Program-made: the position numbers and the translations under genes
In this document: one piece after another, positions 8,728 to 18,400 of the stretch
Layout of the letters: each line of letters starts with the position of its first letter
How positions within the stretch are numbered: position 1 is the first letter of the stretch
The notes under the pieces: generated by a model
What the model saw: only the letters and a program-made list of their open reading frames with translations
The model's database searches: none
Told to the model about the DNA's origin: nothing
Origin: PALSA-1180 sp964624625
GTDB taxonomy: Bacteria > Oederibacteriota > Muellerivitia > Muellerivitales > Muellerivitaceae
Length of the DNA stretch: 64,000 nucleotides
Assembly (NCBI GenBank): GCA_964624625.1
Contig: CAZUXW010000001.1
Location: 1 to 64,000 of the forward strand
Direction: 5' to 3'

Positions 8728-9735
8728 TTATTTTTTGGAGTCCATGTACTCGATCAAGTCCACGACCCGGTTGGAATAGCCCCACTCGTTGTCGTACCAG
8801 GAAAGGACCTTCACCATATTCCCTCCGACGACGTAGGTCGAAAGCGAATCCACGATGGAGGAGTGCGGGTTCCCCTTGAAGTCCAGGGAAACCAGGGGCT
8901 CGTCGGTCACGTCCAGGTACTTGTCGAGTTTGGGGCTCCTGGCCGCTTCCTTCAGGGTATTGTTGATGTCTTCCTTGGTCACGGTCTTGCTGAGTTCAAC
9001 GACCAGGTCCACCACCGAAACCACCGGCGTGGGAACGCGGATGGACAATCCGTCCAGTTTGCCCTTCAAGTCCGGCATGACCAACCCGATGGCCTTGGCG
9101 GCGCCCGTGGAGGTCGGAATCATGTTGAGGCTGGCGGCCCTTGCCCGGCGCAGGTCCTTATGGGGAAAGTCCAGGGTGACTTGGTCGTTGGTGAAGCTGT
9201 GGATGGTGGTCATGAGCCCCTTCACGATCCCGAACTTGTCGTGCAGGACCTTGGCGAAGGGCGCCAAGCAGTTCGTGGTGCAGGAAGCGTTGGAAACCAC
9301 ATGGTGGTTCTTGGGATCGTACTTGTCCTCGTTGACTCCCAGCACGATCGTCAAATCCTCGCCCGTGGCAGGGGCGGAAATCACGACCTTCTTGACGGTT
9401 TCCTTCAAATGGGCGACGGCCTTGGCCTTGTCGGTGAAGAATCCGGTGGATTCCACGACAAACTCGGCTCCGACGCTTCCCCAGGGGATCTGGGCTGGAT
9501 CGCGCTGGGAGAACACCTTGATTTCCTTGCCGTTGACGCTGATCGAGCCTTCGCCGGCTTTGACGTCGGCGTGCAGGTTGCCCAGCACGGAATCGTATTT
9601 GAGGAGGTGGGCCAGGGTCTTCGCGTCGGTCAGGTCGTTGACCGCGACGATTTCGATGTTTTTATTCCCCATCGCGGCGCGGTATACATTGCGTCCAATG
9701 CGGCCAAATCCGTTGATTCCGACCTTGATTGCCAT
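8728..9735 (-). CDS. gap: glyceraldehyde-3-phosphate dehydrogenase, type I
   Basis: A 335-residue NAD-dependent enzyme that oxidatively phosphorylates glyceraldehyde 3-phosphate. The Rossmann motif GINGFGRIGR opens the protein and the active-site block SNASCTTNCLAP carries the nucleophile C152. AVNDLTD at 31-37 fits NAD preference. The C-terminal signature SWYDNEWGYSNRVVDL is present. Start: ATG with GGAGGATTTTC upstream. It is the first gene of the cluster and has a plausible sigma-70 promoter just upstream. Confidence 0.98.
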   Translation of the reverse strand: MAIKVGINGFGRIGRNVYRAAMGNKNIEIVAVNDLTDAKTLAHLLKYDSVLGNLHADVKAGEGSISVNGKEIKVFSQRDPAQIPWGSVGAEFVVESTGFFTDKAKAVAHLKETVKKVVISAPATGEDLTIVLGVNEDKYDPKNHHVVSNASCTTNCLAPFAKVLHDKFGIVKGLMTTIHSFTNDQVTLDFPHKDLRRARAASLNMIPTSTGAAKAIGLVMPDLKGKLDGLSIRVPTPVVSVVDLVVELSKTVTKEDINNTLKEAARSPKLDKYLDVTDEPLVSLDFKGNPHSSIVDSLSTYVVGGNMVKVLSWYDNEWGYSNRVVDLIEYMDSKK

Positions 9736-9770
9736 GAAAATCCTCCAAGAAATTGAATTAAGGAGCGGTT

Positions 9771-9799
9771 AAGCTAACACAGGGGTTTTCGGGGGTCAA
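9771..9799 (-). promoter_or_regulatory. predicted sigma-70 promoter of gap
   Basis: Reading the minus strand, TTGACC (9794-9799) and TAGCTT (9771-9776) are separated by exactly 17 bases, and a TG dinucleotide one base before the second box gives an extended -10. Transcription would start about 30 bases upstream of the gap ATG. The short palindrome GTTAGCTTAAC (9768-9778) overlaps the -10 and could be an operator. Neither has been tested. Confidence 0.45.
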
Positions 9800-9874
9800 G
9801 ACTCAAAAGCCTTCGCCCGTCCATCTTAAAATCCTTTAAAACCTTCAACCGATGGCGAATGACAAAACACGGAT

Positions 9875-10639
9875 TTAATACCGGGGTGTCCTGCCAAAAA
9901 CCAGCGCCCCGACCCAATGGGCCCCGGCCTTTTTCAAAACCCTCGCGCATTCCTCCAGGGTGGATCCGGTCGTGAAAACATCGTCCACTAAAACAATCTT
10001 ATCCGGCACCGCTCCTGCCCCCGCCACCTGGTAGGCGCCTTTTGGATTTTTCATCCGCTCCTCCCGCTTCAATGACATTTGGGGCTCGGTGGCCCGGACT
10101 TTCCGAAGAAGCGGCCGGCAGGGGCAGGAGGTAATTTCCGCGATCTCCCCGGCCAATAGCGACGCCGGATTATAGCCCCGCTCCCTTTCCCTTTCCGGGC
10201 TCTGCGGCACAGGCACCAGGACTTTGGCGTCGCTCCAAAAGGCATCCCCCTCAAGGGCTGCCATGGGAGGGGCTAGGTCGGCCCGGAGCCTTTCCATTCC
10301 GTCGAATTTAAAGGCGTGGTGGGCCAACCGCAAGGCGCCCCCATAAGGACCGAAGGACCGGACGTGGTCGAGAAAATAGGCTTCTTTCCCGCAATCGCCG
10401 CACCGCCTTTCGACGGCGCCTTCAAAGGCCCCCGGGGGGAGCGAAACGCCGCAATGGTCGCAAACCGGATTCTCATAGGAGGGGATGGAATCAAAACACC
10501 CGCGGCAAACAACATTGGAAAGCCCGTCGGTAAAGCTGCTGCCGCAATGAAGGCATCTTCTGGGAAACAGGATATTGAGTATTGGATCCAGGATTTTTTG
10601 GCGACGTGAATATTCCATATTAGTCTTTGGACGAACCAA
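9875..10639 (-). CDS. comF: ComF family phosphoribosyltransferase-like protein
   Basis: A 254-residue protein of the ComF/GntX family, linked to DNA uptake in competent bacteria. The N-terminus carries a zinc-finger-like set of CxxC pairs (CLHCG, CRGC, CDHCG, CGDCG). The C-terminus is a type I phosphoribosyltransferase fold with the PRPP loop IVLVDDVFTTGSTLEEC near residue 215. In naturally competent species ComF acts with DprA; dprA is elsewhere in this window. Start: the ATG at 10639 or the in-frame ATG at 10618 (MEYSRR); the second better fits the family. It lies 33 bases after the FN3 gene. Confidence 0.92.
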   Translation of the reverse strand: MVRPKTNMEYSRRQKILDPILNILFPRRCLHCGSSFTDGLSNVVCRGCFDSIPSYENPVCDHCGVSLPPGAFEGAVERRCGDCGKEAYFLDHVRSFGPYGGALRLAHHAFKFDGMERLRADLAPPMAALEGDAFWSDAKVLVPVPQSPERERERGYNPASLLAGEIAEITSCPCRPLLRKVRATEPQMSLKREERMKNPKGAYQVAGAGAVPDKIVLVDDVFTTGSTLEECARVLKKAGAHWVGALVFGRTPRY

Positions 10640-10672
10640 GGACTTGATAGGTTTTAGGAAAACAACGGACCG

Positions 10673-13600
10673 TTACTTGATGACAGCCACTTTTTGGAAT
10701 TCCTGGTGGCCCCCGGCCATTTCGGTGGAAATTAAATAGACGCCCGAAGCCACCAAAGCGCCGTTCATGTTGCGGGCGTCCCAGGAAAGTGGATAGGTGC
10801 TGTTGGGGAGGCCGTAAACCCCGGGAACGAAATCCCGATTGACCAGTTCCCGGACGAAGGTTCCGTTCAGGGAATAAACCTTGATATTGACCTTACCCTG
10901 CTGGGTCACCACAAACCGGATATTCACATTTTGCTCGTTAGCGGCCCCGAAGGGCCTGACGGCGTTTCGATCCAGCGCCGTACTGGCGTTGAGGGAATAA
11001 GCGATGGAGGTCAGATAGGAGGTCGCGTGGACCAACCCTTGGGTGACCGCCTGGCCTTGGGAAATGAAGCCGGGAATATCGGGCGGGGCGTCAAAGGCCT
11101 GGACAAGATAGGTGTAGCTGGGACCGCCGACCAGGGAAACCCCGTCCGCGAAAGTCACGCCGGCTGGGGCGGTGCCGGCCGCGGCGGCTGGAACGATCGC
11201 CGCCAAAGGTTGATAGACCGCGCCACCGTCCACGGACCGATAGACGCTGTAGCCGCCCAAGGGATACATGGTCGTGGTGTTGAGTAAATCATAAAGGCTT
11301 ACCGGCCCGGCGGCCGTCGTATTGGCGGGCCACCAGCTTAAGCTGTTCCCTCCCTCGCCTTGGGAAATGGATACCATGGGGTTCATCACCAGGGGCGGGG
11401 CCGCCGGCAGGGCGATCGCCGCCGGACTCACCGCGGTCAATCCCAAGGAATCCACCGTGATGACTCGGTAGGCATAAAAAGTCTTATCCAGGACTCCCGT
11501 ATCCAGGTAATTGACCCCGACCACTCCCGATTTTAGGGTTTGATAGGAGGAATCCGCCTCCGTTCCCAATTTACGCTGGATGATGAAATTGTTGCCGGGG
11601 GTTCCCTGGTAGGCCCACCTCAATTGAACCAGCCCGTCTCCCGAGACGGCGGTCAAGGAAAGAACCGGTTGGGGCAAAACCGTCACCGAAACGGGATTCG
11701 AAAAGGCTCCATATTGGCCCCCCGCGGAGGCTGCCGCGACGACGTATACGTAGCTCACCGCGTCCAGCACCTGGGAGTCCGTAAAGGTCGGGGTACTGAG
11801 GCCTCTTAAGATTCCGCTGACCTGGGTAAAGGCGGGCGTCGCTCCCGGCGTGGCGAAGGCCCGGAAAACCGCGTAACCCGTCACGCTGTTGGAAGGCGTT
11901 ATCGTGACAGGCGACCAGGCCAAAGTATTCCTGCCCGCCAGGGGGGTGATCGAAAGGGATGGGGGCTGCAGTGGAATGATCGCCTCAGGAGTCGGAAGGT
12001 CGCTGGTCCCGCTGGCGTTTTGGGCGTCCAACCAATAGTTATAGATGACCCCCGGCGTTACGGTTGGGTCCGAATAGCTCCCGGAAGGGGGAAGGACCGT
12101 TGCGACGGCGGTGGGAGTCAGGTTCGGGTATAGATTTTTGTAAACCGTGTAGTTGGTGACGGAAACGTTGCCGGTGGGGGTCGCCCAGAGGAGCGTCACG
12201 GCCGTAGCGCTGGAGGTCATGGAAAGAACCGGAATGTTCGGCCAACCCTCCACCGCCAGGGCGCCGCAAAAGTTTTGGTCCGCTTGAAGCCCCAATCCCT
12301 TGGCCGCCGCTTTGTAATAGTTGGTGACTCCCACATTGGCGGCCGCCGAGGGGGAATCGGAGAAAAACGAAACCGGTGAGGTGACCGAACCGATCGGGCT
12401 GAACCCGGTGGTCCCGGAGACCGTGGAGCGGTAAATCGTGTAGCCATCCACGGGAGCGGCGCTGTCCAGCCCGGAGATCCAAACTAAACGGACGGGAGTG
12501 ACGCCGGGAGTGGGGACATATCCGGCGGGAGGCGATACCCCGATCACGGGAGTGACTTTGGGCTGCACCAAAACACTGACGGACAGGGAAAGATCGCTCA
12601 GGCCGGGGGTGTTTTCGGCCGCGACCTGGTAGGCGGAAACGGTTCCCGGAACCTCATTCACGACCACCTCGTTGGTGGTCCCGGGGGTAACCGTCGCCAG
12701 GACAACCCCGTTTTGGTAAAGGACGTCCCTCTCCACGTTTTCCTGGGCCGCGTTCCCCAACCAGGAAATCGTCGTTTGGCTGACGCCGCTGCTGACGGCG
12801 GTAACTCCCGCCGGCGCGTTGGGCCAGGTGGAGGAACTGGCCTCGGGGGTGACGGACATGGTGGGGTAAATGGCGCTTTCCGAGGATGCCCCTCCCCCAT
12901 TTGCCCTTGCGGTGATCCGGTAATAATAGGTTTGGCCAGCGGTGATACTCGAATCAATATAGGTGGAACTGCCCAGGGCCAGGTTCGCAACGGGAGTGAA
13001 GGTAGCGTTCGGACCGGAGGCCCGGTAGACCTCAAAGGAGTCCACCACCGGCGGCGTGGTTCCCGGCACAGGCGCCATGTCCCAGGAAACATGGATTTCC
13101 CTGGTGGAGGCCGGCGTCACCACCGCGGTCACTTGGAAATTGGCGACGGGAACGCAGGAAAGCAAAGACGACGGGCCATAGGCAGGCAAGGCGTTGTGGG
13201 CCTGAACGTAAATATTCGACGCATTCCAAAGGGTTCCCGGCATGGAATAGGCCGTGATCCCGCTGGGGTTGGGTGGAACCACCGCCAGGGGAGTTACGGT
13301 CGGAGTCACCTGGGCGAAATCCGCGCCGTAAATATAATAATGATCCACGGCGTCCGGAGTTGGGTTGGTTCTCCAATAAAAAAACACCGTACTGGCATCG
13401 CTGGAAGGGTTCAAAACCCTCGGAGCCTCCGGCGCGGTTTGGGAAGAGAGGACCACCCCGTTGGAATAGCCGGACAAGGGCGAACTATTCCCTTTGGAGT
13501 CCAAGGCCGCCACTTGATAAATCACCGAATCCACGGGGGTGCCGGGGGCGCCGGGCGTTCCTACCGCGTGATCGATAAAGCTGGTTTGGGAGGCGGGAAC

Positions 13601-15277
13601 GGTGGCCACCGGGGTTTGGGTCAAGGCTGAGGCGTACTCCCGATAGATGGCGTAATTTTGGACCGGTCCATAAAAACCGGGGCCGACCTGGGACCAAGCG
13701 ACATTGATTTGATTATTGGTGCCTGGAACGGCCACCGCGGTTACCGTTCCCACGGGGGTGGGCGCCAAGTTCAGCGCCGGGGTGGCCGCCACCCCGATGG
13801 TTCCTCCTAAAAGCAATTGATCGTAAGGCTCCACCCAATAGCTCCAGCCGTGGGCGTTGGTGACCCCGCTGTCCACGGCGGACAGGGTCGGGGAAATCGA
13901 GGGCGTTATGACGACTGTCGCGAAAACCGTCGCCACGATCGTGGGGGTGACGCTCCCCGTCAAATTCGGGACGCCCACTGAACTTTTATAAACACGATAG
14001 CCGCTTAACCCATAGGAGCCAGCCGTGCCGTTGTTCCAAACCACCGTCACACCCTCGATTCCGTCCGTGGTGGCGTTGGGCGTTACTTGGATCAAATTAG
14101 GGACACTGGACTTGAGGACGTTTCCCTCGAGGACGTTCGAACTGGTGGAACCGTTGGAATTAAGGGCAACCACCTTATAACTGGTGGTCACGGAGGCGGA
14201 ACTCGAAAACGGGATGGAGCTATCATCGAAAACATAAGTCGGCGATGGCGTCGCCACAGCGATTTGGGTCAAGGCGGAGCTTCCTGAAAATACCTGATAG
14301 GCCGTCACTCCTTCCGAGGCGGAGGGGCCGTTCCAGAAAAGCCTGATGCCGTAACCGGTCGTCCCAATCACGGGCGTCGCGGCGGCCGAAACCAAGCTTG
14401 AAAGCGACGGTGGAAAGGGACCGAGGTTCTTGGGAATAGCCGCTTTCGTGGCGTTGGCGGGAGCCAACCCCATCACCGGCGGGGTTTCACCGTCCACCGC
14501 CACCACCAGGTAATAAATACCATCCGTCAGCAAGGAACCTGCGGTGTTATCGGTGAAAGAGGTGCCGGTGACGGTGGCGATCGGGGTCAAGGAGAGCAGG
14601 ACCGACGCAGGAATCAAAGCCGTCGGCAGGGGCGTGGCGGGGGTAAAGGTTGGCGTCGGGACCGGGGTAACCGTACCCGTCACGGTGGGACTGGGGGTAA
14701 AGGTAAAAGTGGGTGCCACCAGGGGCGTGGGAGTCAGGATAGCGTAACGATAGACCTGGTAATAAGAAACCGGATAGGAGGATAGCGGAATCCCCCAGGA
14801 AAGATCCAAGGCGTTGGAGCGTAGGTTCGATACCGTCACCGGTTGGACCGCGGCCGGCGCCGAAAAAGGAAGAGCCGCGGCTGAGGCCAGAGGCCCCAGA
14901 CCGGCCGAGGAATCAAAGATTCCCAATTCATAAAAGTAGGACCTTCCATTGGTCACTTGGACATCGGTAAAAACCGGGGACGAGACGGCAAGGATCGTGG
15001 CCAGGGGCGCTGGCGGGGTCAAGGTTCCGGTGGGGGTCATGGTCGGGGTGCTGGTGGGCGTCAAGGTCCCTGTCGGGGAATCCAACTGGAGGTTTCGGTA
15101 GAGAAAATAGGAAGTCGCGGCCGGATCAGCGTTCCATTGGAGCGTGACGGATCCATTGGCGGCTGTAGCGCTGAAACCAGTGGGAGCCGGGAGGGCCCAG
15201 GCCTTCCCATTCGGGAAAACCGTCCAGCCCAGGGCCAGCAAAAAAAACGGGATTATTTTTCGATTCGTACGTTTCAA
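10673..15277 (-). CDS. secreted multi-FN3 protein with FlgD-like C-terminal domain
   Basis: A 1534-residue exported protein. Residues 1-29 are a signal peptide ending near GKAWA/LPAPTG. About thirteen fibronectin type III-like units follow, with recognisable starts near residues 30, 145, 285, 390, 505, 615, 710, 818, 910, 1015, 1105, 1195 and 1290. The last 90 residues (KVNIKVYSLNGTFVREL to ASGVYLISTEM) match the FlgD-Ig/type IX-like C-terminal sorting fold. Thr/Pro-rich tracts (for example TPTSTPTMTPTGTL) are inserted in one particular loop of many FN3 units. It probably acts on the cell surface as an adhesin or structural filament. The SprA-like gene is directly upstream, suggesting secretion by a related route; this is inference. 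Confidence 0.88.
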   Translation of the reverse strand: MKRTNRKIIPFFLLALGWTVFPNGKAWALPAPTGFSATAANGSVTLQWNADPAATSYFLYRNLQLDSPTGTLTPTSTPTMTPTGTLTPPAPLATILAVSSPVFTDVQVTNGRSYFYELGIFDSSAGLGPLASAAALPFSAPAAVQPVTVSNLRSNALDLSWGIPLSSYPVSYYQVYRYAILTPTPLVAPTFTFTPSPTVTGTVTPVPTPTFTPATPLPTALIPASVLLSLTPIATVTGTSFTDNTAGSLLTDGIYYLVVAVDGETPPVMGLAPANATKAAIPKNLGPFPPSLSSLVSAAATPVIGTTGYGIRLFWNGPSASEGVTAYQVFSGSSALTQIAVATPSPTYVFDDSSIPFSSSASVTTSYKVVALNSNGSTSSNVLEGNVLKSSVPNLIQVTPNATTDGIEGVTVVWNNGTAGSYGLSGYRVYKSSVGVPNLTGSVTPTIVATVFATVVITPSISPTLSAVDSGVTNAHGWSYWVEPYDQLLLGGTIGVAATPALNLAPTPVGTVTAVAVPGTNNQINVAWSQVGPGFYGPVQNYAIYREYASALTQTPVATVPASQTSFIDHAVGTPGAPGTPVDSVIYQVAALDSKGNSSPLSGYSNGVVLSSQTAPEAPRVLNPSSDASTVFFYWRTNPTPDAVDHYYIYGADFAQVTPTVTPLAVVPPNPSGITAYSMPGTLWNASNIYVQAHNALPAYGPSSLLSCVPVANFQVTAVVTPASTREIHVSWDMAPVPGTTPPVVDSFEVYRASGPNATFTPVANLALGSSTYIDSSITAGQTYYYRITARANGGGASSESAIYPTMSVTPEASSSTWPNAPAGVTAVSSGVSQTTISWLGNAAQENVERDVLYQNGVVLATVTPGTTNEVVVNEVPGTVSAYQVAAENTPGLSDLSLSVSVLVQPKVTPVIGVSPPAGYVPTPGVTPVRLVWISGLDSAAPVDGYTIYRSTVSGTTGFSPIGSVTSPVSFFSDSPSAAANVGVTNYYKAAAKGLGLQADQNFCGALAVEGWPNIPVLSMTSSATAVTLLWATPTGNVSVTNYTVYKNLYPNLTPTAVATVLPPSGSYSDPTVTPGVIYNYWLDAQNASGTSDLPTPEAIIPLQPPSLSITPLAGRNTLAWSPVTITPSNSVTGYAVFRAFATPGATPAFTQVSGILRGLSTPTFTDSQVLDAVSYVYVVAAASAGGQYGAFSNPVSVTVLPQPVLSLTAVSGDGLVQLRWAYQGTPGNNFIIQRKLGTEADSSYQTLKSGVVGVNYLDTGVLDKTFYAYRVITVDSLGLTAVSPAAIALPAAPPLVMNPMVSISQGEGGNSLSWWPANTTAAGPVSLYDLLNTTTMYPLGGYSVYRSVDGGAVYQPLAAIVPAAAAGTAPAGVTFADGVSLVGGPSYTYLVQAFDAPPDIPGFISQGQAVTQGLVHATSYLTSIAYSLNASTALDRNAVRPFGAANEQNVNIRFVVTQQGKVNIKVYSLNGTFVRELVNRDFVPGVYGLPNSTYPLSWDARNMNGALVASGVYLISTEMAGGHQEFQKVAVIK

Positions 15278-15432
15278 AACATCGCCTTTGAAATTATTTT
15301 CAACTACCCAAAACGATCCCCCTCACCCTACCCTCCTTCCCCAGCCGCCGCTCACTGGGGAAACAACCCCTATGGCACCCTTTCGAATCCCCGGGGCGGC
15401 AAGCCCCTCGGGCGGGGGATGTAAAAATAAAG

Positions 15433-18400
15433 TTAAAACCTGGCCTCCACTGAAATAGTCCCCTGCCACAAGGTATAGCTTAATTGGGAGTTTAAATCAT
15501 TGGTGAAATTCTCATAGGCCACTCCCAAGCCGACCCTCAGGTTTTTCAAGGCGTTGTAATTAAAATCAAGGGTTCCCCGGAACCTTTCCGTGCGGATCTG
15601 GTTGTAAACGTACAGGGAATCGTTTCTCACGAACTCCATCAGGTAAGTCGCCCGGAGCTCGATGGCGTCCTGCAGCTTTAATTTCCAGTGGGTGAAGGGA
15701 ATGTGGATTTCCAGGTTCGGCGCGAACTTCTGGTTGTACTCAATGGAGCCCTGGTCGTCCAGCTGGGTGGTTAAGGTGCCGCGGGTATTCAGGTTCCCCT
15801 GGGTCCTTTGGAGGCGGATATTGCCCTGGGCCTTCTGGTTGATGTCATAGGGGAAGGTCGCCGAATAGAGGTCGCTGTCGGAGGCCGTGTCGATATTCTG
15901 CTGGCCCGAGCTGTCGTACTGGTTGTTCTCGGTACGGGTATATTGCAATTGGGCGGAGTTCAAATTGAAATTGATGAAGGGCACGGTGAAAATCCGCCGG
16001 TTGTAAATGGTCGTCAGTCCCAAGGTCCGGCCGTTTTGCTTCACCGGATTCGATCCCTTGGACAGCAGGCTCAACTGGTCGTTCCAGGATCCGGTGGGCC
16101 GGAAATCCCAAACATCAAAAAGCTTAAAGCTGGCGTTGAGCTGATGGGCCACCGATTTGGTTCCGGTCAGGGCCAGCGAGGTCGCGGGATCGAAGTTGGG
16201 GTTGGTCAGCCATTGCTCGTCGAACTTCAAGGCCGGGCCTGTGCCGTAGCCCGGGATGGCCTCCGAGGCCGTCTCGGTCCTTCCCCCGAATACCGTCAAG
16301 TTGATCTTTTGCAACAGGGGAATCCAGTTCCCCGGGGACAGGTTCAAGGAATAGTTCAGGGTGTTGGCGCTGTTGAACCTGGTGCCGTCGGGGAATGAGG
16401 CGTAGTCGAGCTGGTTGCTGCCCGAATAATCCACGCCTGGTGTGATCCCGGACAGGCCCCGGAATACCACGCCCAATTTCGGCTGATAGCGCTGTTGGAA
16501 TGGCACATAGTTGGGAACCGGAACCGCTCCCGCCACGCCGGGGGAGGTGGTGTTCCCTACCGCGTCGGTCAGGGAAAGGGTATAGCCGGGGGTGAAGACC
16601 AGGTTCTTCACCAGCTCGGTGGTGTTGGTCCAGCCATAGCTTTGGACCCTGGTGGTCCTTTCATAGGGGGAATAAATCCCGTTATCAAAGGTTTGGGTGT
16701 CATGGGTCAAGGAATAACTTTGGTTCAATTGATTCGTCCCAATCGGGATGAAAAACAGCTTGGCCGGCGCGTCATAGGTCGAGGCCAGGATGAGGTTTTC
16801 CTGGCCCTTCCTATTGTTCCCTTGGACTCCCGGCTGGCTCAAATAATCCGGCAGGTAGGTATCCGTCTCGTAGTTGGTGCTGCCCGAAAGGCGCACGGAA
16901 GTCAGGCGGCCCACCTCCGGCCCCAAGTCCTTGGTATAGCCGATGCTGCCGGTGGCGTTATCAATACGGGTGTCAGGCAGGGCCAGATAATAGGGATTCT
17001 GCTTGAGGGCGTCCTCGGTGTAGGTATTTTGCTGGGTCAGGTGGAATTCGGTGACCAAGGGCTGGGCGAACAATTTGACGGCGTTGGAGGAATAGTCGGC
17101 CCCGATCTGGCGGGAATGCTGGAAATGGGTGGATGTCTGGTCCATTTGGGTGAAACCCGAATCCACTTCCCGGTAGCGGGTATTGATCGTGGCGAAATTA
17201 TCCCCCAAGTTAAAGGCCGCGTTGAGGCGGCGGGCCAATCCGGACCTTTCAGCCGAACTGACGGTCCGCAAATTATTAATCCATAATTCCCCCGTTTGGG
17301 CGGAAGGTCCGTTGGGCGACACCACCCCAAAACTGATTTGGGAAGTCCGATTGATGAAGGGCGTGCCGACTTTGGACCGGTTGCCATGGGACCCATCCAG
17401 GGGGATGATCACCGTGTTCCAGTTGTTTTGGTATCCCCCGGTCAAGGGGATGTTGAACTGGTAATAATTCTTTTGGTCGTTGCTCAGGCGGATAAAAAGA
17501 ACCTCCCCTGGCTGGAAAGACTTTACCTGCAGGTCAAAACGAAGCTCCTGGTAGTCGGTGAAATCCAGGCCTTGGCTGTAAAGGCGGGTGGCGTAATAAA
17601 TCGGCTTCCCATTCACGTTGCCGGAGGGCTCAAAATCCGCGGAGGAGAGGTTGTAGGTGATTTTCAGGGATTTTTCCTTGGCCTGGATGGCCGATTGGTC
17701 CTGGCCGGAAGTGACCGTCAAAAACCGCAAGGTGGAGTTGTAGCGGCTGTCCTGCTCGCTGCTGATGGAGTTGACGTCAAACTTGCTGCTGTTGACCGTG
17801 ACGCCCTGGTTGATGTTGGCGTCCGGATCCACCGCCAATTGCCATTGGTTCCGCGCGAAGCTGATATTCTCCACCAGGAAGGAACCGCTGATTTCCGAAG
17901 CGCTCGTGCCCGTGGTCCAGACCCTCACGGTTTTAACCACCTGAGGATTCGGGGAACCGATCAAAGGGTAGGTTGTGGGCACGGAATGGAAAAAATAGCT
18001 GAGTCCATCGGAGGTCGAGTCGGCCCCGTCCGAGGCTGAAAAATTCACGGGAATCTTTACCTGCCTCCAACCGGTCCAATTGGCCCTGACGCCATATTCA
18101 AAATAAGCGTCCGTTCCCTGCAACTGATTATCACCGTTCAAGTCCTCGGTTACGTAATTCGTGTTCGCCCCCACGAACTTTCCTTCTTGGGTCGGTGAAC
18201 CGAGGGTAACCGGATTTCCAATATAACCCTGGGCCCCGTTTGCATCCTGCTGATAGCTCGCGGCCCCGCCGGCGGGAAAAATCCACGGGGTATTGGGGGC
18301 GTAAAAAGTCGGGATGCCGTAATCCGTTACCGCCAGGCTCGAAGTTCCAACATTGGGATCATGGTCATAGGATCCGTTTCCATTGCTATCCTCGTTGATG

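Noticed and set aside
8662..9756. A 364-codon open frame on plus across gap
   Set aside because: Antisense to gap, with no family motifs; the gap reading has all catalytic residues.
9768..9778. GTTAGCTTAAC palindrome as a defined LacI operator
   Set aside because: LacI-family operators usually have a central CG and longer half-sites; with only one copy and no test it is kept as a remark under the gap promoter.
15318..15420. GC-rich block between the FN3 and SprA-like genes, beginning CCCTCACCCTACCCTC
   Set aside because: It looks like another intergenic repeat family, but I could not define matching arms or a second copy in the window, so it is not listed as a repeat.
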